A stretch of DNA of 64,000 nucleotides from CAMDPA01 sp964574325. GTDB taxonomy: Bacteria; Pseudomonadota; Alphaproteobacteria; Rhizobiales; Hyphomicrobiaceae. The notes below the pieces were generated by a model. That model ran no database searches, was not told the DNA's origin, and was given only the letters and a program-made list of their open reading frames with translations. This document shows positions 58,889 through 64,000 of this stretch, piece after piece; positions within the stretch are counted from its first letter, which is position 1; each line of letters starts with the position of its first letter. The stretch is from contig CAZNMY010000012.1 in NCBI GenBank assembly GCA_964574325.1, positions 27,548-91,547 of the forward strand. The letters run 5' to 3'. The position numbers were made by a program, and so were the translations under genes.

Positions 58889-59857
58889 ATGCCCCTCGTG
58901 AAGCCGACACCCGACAACATCGCCGCAGCCGCCGAGTCGTTGCGCCGCGGGGACCTCGTCGCGTTCCCCACCGAAACCGTCTATGGCCTCGGCGCAGACG
59001 CCACCAACTCCCGCGCGGTCGCCCGCGTGTTCGAGGCCAAGGGCCGGCCGCGCTTCAACCCGTTGATCGCCCATGTCGCCGACATCGCGAGCGCCGAGCG
59101 CATCGCCTTTTTCCCGCCCCACGCACGAAAGCTCGCCGAAGCGTTCTGGCCGGGGCCGTTGACCCTCGTCCTGCGCCGCCGCCCCACAGCCAAGATCTCC
59201 GATTTCGTCACCGTGGGGCTGGAGACTATCGCTGTCCGTGTGCCCGCGCACCCGGTGGCGCTGGCCCTCCTCGCCGCTGCGGAAATCCCCATCGCCGCTC
59301 CTTCTGCCAATCGATCCGGCCACGTCAGCCCGACGCTCGCAAGCCACGTCATCGACGACCTCGGCGACGTCCCCGCCTTCATCCTCGACGGCGGCCCGAC
59401 CGCGCACGGCCTCGAGTCCACCATCCTCGACGCCAGCGAGCCCGATGTCGTCCAGCTCCGCGCCGGCGCACTGGACGCCGAAGCGATCGAGCGCGTCCTG
59501 GGCGCCAGGATCAGGCGCGCCGCCGAAGCCGTCGATCCCGCCACCGGCGAACGCCCCATCGCGCCGGGCCAACTCGCCAGCCACTACGCGCCGGGCGCAC
59601 CGCTTCGCCTCGACGCAGGCGATGTACGTCCCGGCGAAGCCCTCCTCGCCTTCGGCCCCGGCGTGCCACGCCATGACGGCCCGACGATCAACCTCAGCCC
59701 GTCGGGCGATCTCGTCGAAGCCGGCGCCAACCTTTTCGCCGCCCTGCGCACCCTCGATGCCGCCCACCCCACTGCCATCGCCGTCATGCCGATCCCCGAC
59801 GCCGGCATCGGGGAAGCGATCAACGATCGCCTCCGCCGGGGCGCCGCGCCGAGATAG
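58889..59857 (+). CDS. L-threonylcarbamoyladenylate synthase, Sua5 type
   Basis: A 322-residue two-domain Sua5/YwlC protein that makes threonylcarbamoyl-AMP for tRNA t6A modification. The YrdC domain is visible from GDLVAFPTETVYGLGADATN, KGRPRFNPLIAHV, FWPGPLTLVLRRR and PIAAPSANRSGHVSPT. The C-terminal Sua5 domain follows a linker with RPIAPGQLASHYAPGAPLRL. Residual Lys/Arg and Ser residues for ATP binding are present. The ATG at 58889 is chosen as the first Met of the conserved part. A partner TsaB/D/E is not in the window. Confidence 0.93.
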   Translation: MPLVKPTPDNIAAAAESLRRGDLVAFPTETVYGLGADATNSRAVARVFEAKGRPRFNPLIAHVADIASAERIAFFPPHARKLAEAFWPGPLTLVLRRRPTAKISDFVTVGLETIAVRVPAHPVALALLAAAEIPIAAPSANRSGHVSPTLASHVIDDLGDVPAFILDGGPTAHGLESTILDASEPDVVQLRAGALDAEAIERVLGARIRRAAEAVDPATGERPIAPGQLASHYAPGAPLRLDAGDVRPGEALLAFGPGVPRHDGPTINLSPSGDLVEAGANLFAALRTLDAAHPTAIAVMPIPDAGIGEAINDRLRRGAAPR

Positions 59858-59966
59858 CTGCCCATATGAGCAGAGGGCATCACCATCTTGCCCTCTGGCA
59901 TCTGGACACCAGCGGCGAGAGCCCGCAATCTCCCGCGCAACGAACCAGCCTGCCCGGAGGAATGAG

Positions 59967-61037
59967 ATGAACCCCACCCGCAAACCCGCCGTCGCTCTGC
60001 AGCCCGTCGTCGATCCCGCCGGCTGGAGCAAGGACGACCTCGCCCGCGACAAGAGCTGGGTCCACGAACTGACGGCCGCCGAAATCGCCGACCTCGACCG
60101 CGCGGTTGCCGAAGTCGAGCGCAAGGGCACGACGCTGCTCGACCTGAAGCGCGCCGATTTCGCGCTTCCCGTGCTCGGCCCCACGCTCGACAAGCTGCGC
60201 GAGGAAGTGATCGAGGGACGCGGCCTCACGCTGATCCGCGGCGTGCCCGTGCATCGCTACACGCGCGAGCAGAGCGGCATCGCCTATTTCGGCATCGGCA
60301 CGTGGTTCGGCGAGCCCGTATCCCAGAACGGCAAGGGCCACCTGCTCGGCCACGTCAAGGATCTCGGCAACACGTCCTTCGCCGATCCGAAAAACCGCGG
60401 CTACCAGACCCACGACAAGCTGCCGTTCCACTCGGATAGCTGCGATGTCGTCGGCCTGCTCTGCCTGCATCATTCGCAATCGGGTGGTGAAAGCACCGTC
60501 GTCAGCACCGTCAAGATCTACAACGAGATGCTGAAGGCCCGGCCCGACCTCGTCGCCGAGCTGACGAAACCGATCTGGCGCGACCGCCGCGGCGAGATCC
60601 CCGAGGGCGCTGAGCCCTACTATCAGATCCCCGTGTTCTCGTTCGAGCAGGGCTACTTCACCTGCAACTGGCAGGGCGGGTACATCCGTTCCGCCCAGCG
60701 CTTCGAGGAATTGCCGCGGCACTCCCCGGCAATGCTGGAAGCGCTCGACATGTTCTCACAGATGGCGCGCGACTATTGCACCAGCATGGACTTCCGCCAG
60801 GGCGACATCCAGATGCTGCACAACCACGTCACCGTGCACTCGCGCACCGAGTACGTCGATTTCCCCGAGCCCGAGAAGAAACGCCACCTGCTGCGCCTGT
60901 GGCTCGCGACACCCGGCGGCCGTCCGCTGTCGTCGGCCTTCATGAACCGCTACGGCAAGGCCATGCTCGGCAAGCGCCCCGCTGGTGGTGTCATCGTCCC
61001 CGGAATGAAGTTCAAGGCGCCCCTCGACGCCGAGTAG
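59967..61037 (+). CDS. TauD/TfdA-family Fe(II)/2-oxoglutarate dioxygenase
   Basis: A 356-residue TauD/TfdA-like dioxygenase. LTLIRGVPVHRYTREQSGIAYFGIGTWFGEP is a typical N-terminal block. HDKLPFHSDSCDVVGLLCL carries the His-x-Asp iron ligands, MLHNHVTVHSRTEYVDFPEPEKKRHLLRLWL has the distal His and the Arg that binds 2-oxoglutarate, all shortened. The gene has GGAGG upstream of the ATG at 59967; an overlapping ATG at 59962 runs into a stop at once. The substrate is unknown, with sulphonates and alkyl/aryl ethers being usual. It follows the Sua5 gene by 110 bases on the same strand. Confidence 0.88.
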   Translation: MNPTRKPAVALQPVVDPAGWSKDDLARDKSWVHELTAAEIADLDRAVAEVERKGTTLLDLKRADFALPVLGPTLDKLREEVIEGRGLTLIRGVPVHRYTREQSGIAYFGIGTWFGEPVSQNGKGHLLGHVKDLGNTSFADPKNRGYQTHDKLPFHSDSCDVVGLLCLHHSQSGGESTVVSTVKIYNEMLKARPDLVAELTKPIWRDRRGEIPEGAEPYYQIPVFSFEQGYFTCNWQGGYIRSAQRFEELPRHSPAMLEALDMFSQMARDYCTSMDFRQGDIQMLHNHVTVHSRTEYVDFPEPEKKRHLLRLWLATPGGRPLSSAFMNRYGKAMLGKRPAGGVIVPGMKFKAPLDAE

Positions 61038-61182
61038 ACACCTGGAAAACATCGTGCGTCCCCGGCCGAGCGATATGCGAGAACCGGGGCCTTTCCCGGT
61101 TGTTGTCGACCGCTGGGACAGCGATCGGCTATTGCAAGGCTCCAGGTGCAGGCTCGGATCGCAACAACCGAATTGTGAAAGC

Positions 61183-62157
61183 TCACAGCTTCCGCAGCGC
61201 CACGCTCTCGATGCGATGCGAGTTGCCTTTGCGCAGGATGAGCCGCGCCCGCTGCCGGGTCGGCAGGATGTTCTCTTCCAGGTTCTTCAGGTTGATCTCG
61301 CGCCAGATCTCCAGCGCTCGCGCTTGCGCCTCGTCTGGCGTCAGGCTGGAATAGCGGTGGAAATAGGCCGCCGGATCGCGGAACGCCGTGGTGCGCAGCT
61401 TCATGAAACGCGTGATGTACCACTGCTCCAGCACGGCCGTATCGGCATCCAGATAGATCGAAAAGTCGAAGAAATCGGACACGAACGGGATCGCATCGCC
61501 GTTGCGCGGCAACTTCGCCGACTGCAGCACGTTCAGCCCTTCCACGATGAGGATGTCCGGCCCCTCGATCACCGCCTGCTGGCCGGGCAGGATGTCGTAG
61601 GCGAAATGCGAATAGACCGGCGCCTCCACCCTCGCCTCGCCCGACTTCACCCGGGCGAGAAAGCTCAACAGCCGCGCCGTGTCGAAGCTCTCCGGAAATC
61701 CCTTCCGGTGCATGATGCCGCGCCGCTCGAGCTCCGCGTTGGGAAACAGGAAGCCGTCGGTCGTGATGAGATCGACGCGGGGATGATCCGGCCACCGCGC
61801 CAGCAGCGCACGCAACACGCGGGCCGTGGTGCTCTTGCCCACCGCCACCGAGCCCGCGATGCCGATGATGAACGGCACCTTCGTGTCCCGCTGCCCCAGG
61901 AACCGCGCCGTCGCGCCGAACAGTTCCTGGATCGCCAGCACATGCAGATTGATGAGGCGTGAGATCGGCAGATAGATCTGCTCCACCTCCGCCATCGACA
62001 GGTCCTCGATCAGACCCGACATCTGCTCGAGGTCGCGCGGCACCAGTGTCATCGGCGTATCTTCGCGCAAGCGTGCCCACGCCTCGCGCGAGAACACGCG
62101 GTAAGGCGAGTAGTCGACAACCGCGGGCGCAACCGCTTTGGTTTCGCCGATGATCAC
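61183..62157 (-). CDS. coaA: Pantothenate kinase, type I
   Basis: A 324-residue P-loop kinase for the first step of coenzyme A synthesis. Walker A is IGIAGSVAVGKSTTARVL. RVDLITTDGFLFPNAELERRGIMHRKGFPESFD, shortened, and YSHFAYDILPGQQAVIEGPDILIVEGLNVLQ are hallmark segments of bacterial CoaA. The product feeds the CoA-dependent aromatic pathways in the window, though as housekeeping. It lies 22 bases downstream of hisE on the same strand, a neighbourhood conserved in Rhizobiales. The start follows a GGAGAC-type ribosome site. Confidence 0.95.
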   Translation of the reverse strand: MIIGETKAVAPAVVDYSPYRVFSREAWARLREDTPMTLVPRDLEQMSGLIEDLSMAEVEQIYLPISRLINLHVLAIQELFGATARFLGQRDTKVPFIIGIAGSVAVGKSTTARVLRALLARWPDHPRVDLITTDGFLFPNAELERRGIMHRKGFPESFDTARLLSFLARVKSGEARVEAPVYSHFAYDILPGQQAVIEGPDILIVEGLNVLQSAKLPRNGDAIPFVSDFFDFSIYLDADTAVLEQWYITRFMKLRTTAFRDPAAYFHRYSSLTPDEAQARALEIWREINLKNLEENILPTRQRARLILRKGNSHRIESVALRKL

Positions 62158-62179
62158 GACGCGTCTCCTCTGGAAACCC

Positions 62180-62512
62180 TCATGCGCCGTGGCCCGGTTG
62201 GCGCGCCGCCTTCTCGTCGAGCCCCGAAACGCCCATCCGGCCCGCGAGTATGCCGAGAACGTCGTCGATCGCGATACTGCGGCTCTCGAGCAGAACCAGC
62301 AGATGATAGATCAGGTCGGCGGCTTCGTTGCGCAATGCCGCGTCGTCCTCGGCAAGCGCCGCGATCACGGTCTCGACCGCCTCCTCGCCGAGCTTCTTGC
62401 CACAGCGCTTCGGCCCCGCGTCGAGAAGCTGGCGCGTGTAGGATTTATCGGCGCTTTCGGTGCGCCGGGCGGAAATGGTCGCCGCGAGTTGGCGCAGGAT
62501 GTGGTCGGTCAT
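62180..62512 (-). CDS. hisE: Phosphoribosyl-ATP pyrophosphatase
   Basis: A 110-residue MazG-like pyrophosphatase for the second step of histidine synthesis. SYTRQLLDAGPKRCGKKLGEEAVETVIAAL carries the ExxE metal site (GEEAVE), and NEAADLIYHLLVLLESRSI the second (ExxD, EAADL). Length and order match stand-alone HisE. The ATG at 62512 is chosen as MTDHILRQL. In related genomes hisF lies immediately upstream; here a PilZ gene and an SDR gene follow instead, so the histidine operon seems dispersed. It precedes coaA by 22 bases. Confidence 0.94.
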   Translation of the reverse strand: MTDHILRQLAATISARRTESADKSYTRQLLDAGPKRCGKKLGEEAVETVIAALAEDDAALRNEAADLIYHLLVLLESRSIAIDDVLGILAGRMGVSGLDEKAARQPGHGA

Positions 62513-62644
62513 GGCAGTGCCGCAGGCTCGATCGAAGCGCCAGCGGATGCATGGCGCAACCGACCCCAGCAAGTGCCCGCGCGCCAGTCAAGGCCTGCTT
62601 TGGCGGCATGCTTCACGCCTTCGAGCAGGGACGTGTGACGGGCC

Positions 62645-62995
62645 TCAGCGATAATTGCCGGTCCAGGCGTCGTTTTCGTGCACCGACCGGCTTTCCTGGG
62701 CGCCCCGGGGACCGAGCTGCGCGGATTCGACGGCGGTGAGAAACCGAACCCCCACCGCGTCCGGCCGCGAATGGCGAAGCTCGCACCACGTGACGAACCG
62801 CGTCGCCTCGATCGTCAGAACGAAGTTGTAGGGCAACCACGACGGCTTCTGGAGTTGCAGCAGCGCGCCGCCGACAGACAGATCGAGCACCGTGCACGAC
62901 AGCTTGGGCCGCCCCTGCACGCTGATCCAGGCATGCAGATTGGTTTTCCGGCGCCCGAATTGGCGGCGCTCGGCACCCGTCGGAATTGAACTCAT
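62645..62995 (-). CDS. PilZ-domain protein
   Basis: A 116-residue PilZ-domain protein, likely a cyclic di-GMP receptor. RRQFGRRKTNLHAWI holds the RxxxR-like basic motif, and VLDLSVGGALLQL the D/NxSxxG motif, both needed for c-di-GMP binding. The third strand FVLTIEATRFVTWCELRHSRPDAVGVRFL completes the barrel. No effector domain is fused, so it probably acts by protein contact. It is separated by 132 bases from the hisE gene and 108 from the SDR gene. The ATG at 62995 is the only good start. Confidence 0.85.
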   Translation of the reverse strand: MSSIPTGAERRQFGRRKTNLHAWISVQGRPKLSCTVLDLSVGGALLQLQKPSWLPYNFVLTIEATRFVTWCELRHSRPDAVGVRFLTAVESAQLGPRGAQESRSVHENDAWTGNYR

Positions 62996-63103
62996 TATCT
63001 GCTCTTGGAAAACGATGGTATCGACGCACTTTGCGAAGTCGCCATAGTGCCAGCGGATCGTTAACCAAGCATGCTACGTACACGCCGCTGGATGTGCGCA
63101 GCG

Positions 63104-63868
63104 TTATTCCGCCGTCCAGCCGCCGTCCATCACCAGCGCCGATCCAGTCATCAGCGCCGACGCGTCCGACGCGAGAAACACGATGCCGGCCGCCACCTCT
63201 TCCAGCGTGCCGAGCCGCCCGAGCTTGATGCGGCCGAGCACATCCGCCTTGAACGCCTGGTTCTCGAAAAACGGCCGCGTCATCGGCGTATCGAGGAACG
63301 TCGGCCCGATCGAATTGACGCGAATGCCGTGCGGTGCGAGTTCGATCCCCATCGCCTTGGTGAACCCCTCCATCGCGTGCTTCGTCGCGCAATAGACCGT
63401 GCGCCGCGGCGAGCCCACGTGCCCCATCTGCGAGGAGACGTTGACGATCGAACCACCCTTCTTCGCGGCAACGAGCCGCTGCGCCACCGCCTGCGCCACG
63501 AAGTACGCCGCCCTGACGTTGAGCCCCATCACATGGTCGAAGTCCTCGACCTTCACCTCGAGGAACGGCGCCGGCCGGTTGGTGCCTGCGTTGTTGATGA
63601 GCACGTCGAACGGCTCCGACGCCGCGATCTTCGCGCGCATGGCATCGAGATCCGTCACGTCGAGCACCATCGCGTCGGCCTTGCCACCCGCTGCCACGAT
63701 CGCCGCCGCCACGGCTTCGATCTCGTCCTTCGTCCGCGCCGCCAGCGTCACGTGCGCCCCCGAAGCCGCCATCGCTTTTGCCGCTGCCTCGCCTATCCCT
63801 CGCCCCGCCCCCGTCACGAGCGCACGCCGGCCGTCGAGCCGGAAGGAAGGCGGAGAGAAATCGGACAT
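63104..63868 (-). CDS. Short-chain dehydrogenase/reductase (SDR)
   Basis: A 254-residue classical SDR. TGAGRGIGEAAAKAM is the dinucleotide motif, LINNAGTNRP the NNAG, INVSSQMGHVG-like IVNVSSQMGH holds the catalytic Ser, and YCATKHAMEGFTKAMGIELAP the YxxxK. The end LVMDGGWTAE is usual. The Arg in AARTKDE at the end of beta-strand 2 suggests NADP(H). Substrate is unknown; the family includes 2-deoxy-D-gluconate and 3-oxoacyl reductases. The ATG at 63868 is preferred to one at 63922 because family similarity starts there. Confidence 0.87.
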   Translation of the reverse strand: MSDFSPPSFRLDGRRALVTGAGRGIGEAAAKAMAASGAHVTLAARTKDEIEAVAAAIVAAGGKADAMVLDVTDLDAMRAKIAASEPFDVLINNAGTNRPAPFLEVKVEDFDHVMGLNVRAAYFVAQAVAQRLVAAKKGGSIVNVSSQMGHVGSPRRTVYCATKHAMEGFTKAMGIELAPHGIRVNSIGPTFLDTPMTRPFFENQAFKADVLGRIKLGRLGTLEEVAAGIVFLASDASALMTGSALVMDGGWTAE

Positions 63869-63956
63869 CGGGAGCCCCCAGGGATAGCGATCGGGATTGC
63901 CGTCTAAGGCATCTGCGAACAATAGCTGCTTCGATCTTTAGACCGGCCTCTCGGTT

Positions 63957-63980
63957 CTCCTCCCCCCATCGTGGGGGAGG
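63957..63980. repeat. CCTCCCC/GGGGAGG palindrome near the window end
   Basis: A 7-bp stem (63959-63965 with 63974-63980) belongs to the same family as the palindromes in ccmA and at 56.7-56.9 kb. It lies upstream of the SDR gene start. Confidence 0.6.
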
Positions 63981-64000
63981 TGGCCCGTAGGGCCGGAGGG

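Overview
This 64 kb window is GC-rich chromosomal DNA that looks alphaproteobacterial, most likely from a Hyphomicrobiales lineage such as the Bradyrhizobiaceae/Xanthobacteraceae group. The grounds are the core gene families (alphaproteobacterial-type ParE, DUF2794, DUF1223 beside aconitase A and ccmAB, hisE-coaA), Bug-type solute receptors, and many small palindromic repeats between genes. No rRNA or tRNA genes were recognised. Identifications come from reading translated sequence against remembered families; no database search was run.

Region 1 (1-13.3 kb) is dominated by aromatic-acid catabolism. The 3' end of a p-hydroxycinnamoyl/feruloyl-CoA hydratase-lyase (1-680) is followed by a complete phd/vapC-type toxin-antitoxin pair (775-1457), then an ADP-forming acyl-CoA synthetase (1470-3602). 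The flanking pair resembles the FerB/FerA ferulate system. Next come parE, a GIY-YIG nuclease gene bracketed by inverted palindromes, a citryl-CoA-lyase-like gene, a deleted Bug receptor, a VOC protein, an SDR, a two-gene unknown cassette, a [2Fe-2S] ferredoxin with a CYP199-like P450 (probable methoxybenzoate O-demethylase), and an amidohydrolase.

Region 2 (13.3-41.1 kb) holds a TPR protein, several TIM-barrel amidohydrolases (one LigI-like, one gamma-resorcylate-decarboxylase-like), a two-subunit molybdenum hydroxylase, a 3-hydroxyisobutyrate-dehydrogenase-like enzyme, a cupin and a keto-pentenoate-hydratase-like enzyme. It continues with a DEAD-box helicase carrying an approximately 400-residue RG-rich tail, a YgiC-type ATP-grasp enzyme, a flavin monooxygenase, an anchored HtrA-like protease, a GT2/GT-C glycosyltransferase pair and various periplasmic proteins. 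A candidate small RNA ends at a strong terminator near 40.3 kb.

Region 3 (41.3-49.3 kb) contains acnA, then a repeat-rich stretch with a decayed ccmA fragment, a toxin-antitoxin pair with a frameshifted toxin, ccmA carrying an in-frame palindromic insertion, and ccmB. ccmC does not follow. A DUF3592 protein, a gentisate-dioxygenase-like bicupin and a short HTH regulator come next.

Region 4 (49.3-64 kb) has smc, an 825-base gene-free stretch, an LLM flavin monooxygenase with a LysR regulator and a DUF336 protein, a DmdC-like acyl-CoA dehydrogenase, a Sua5/TsaC enzyme, a TauD-family dioxygenase, coaA, hisE, a PilZ protein and an SDR. At least six dispersed palindrome families run through the window, and several of them touch coding sequence.
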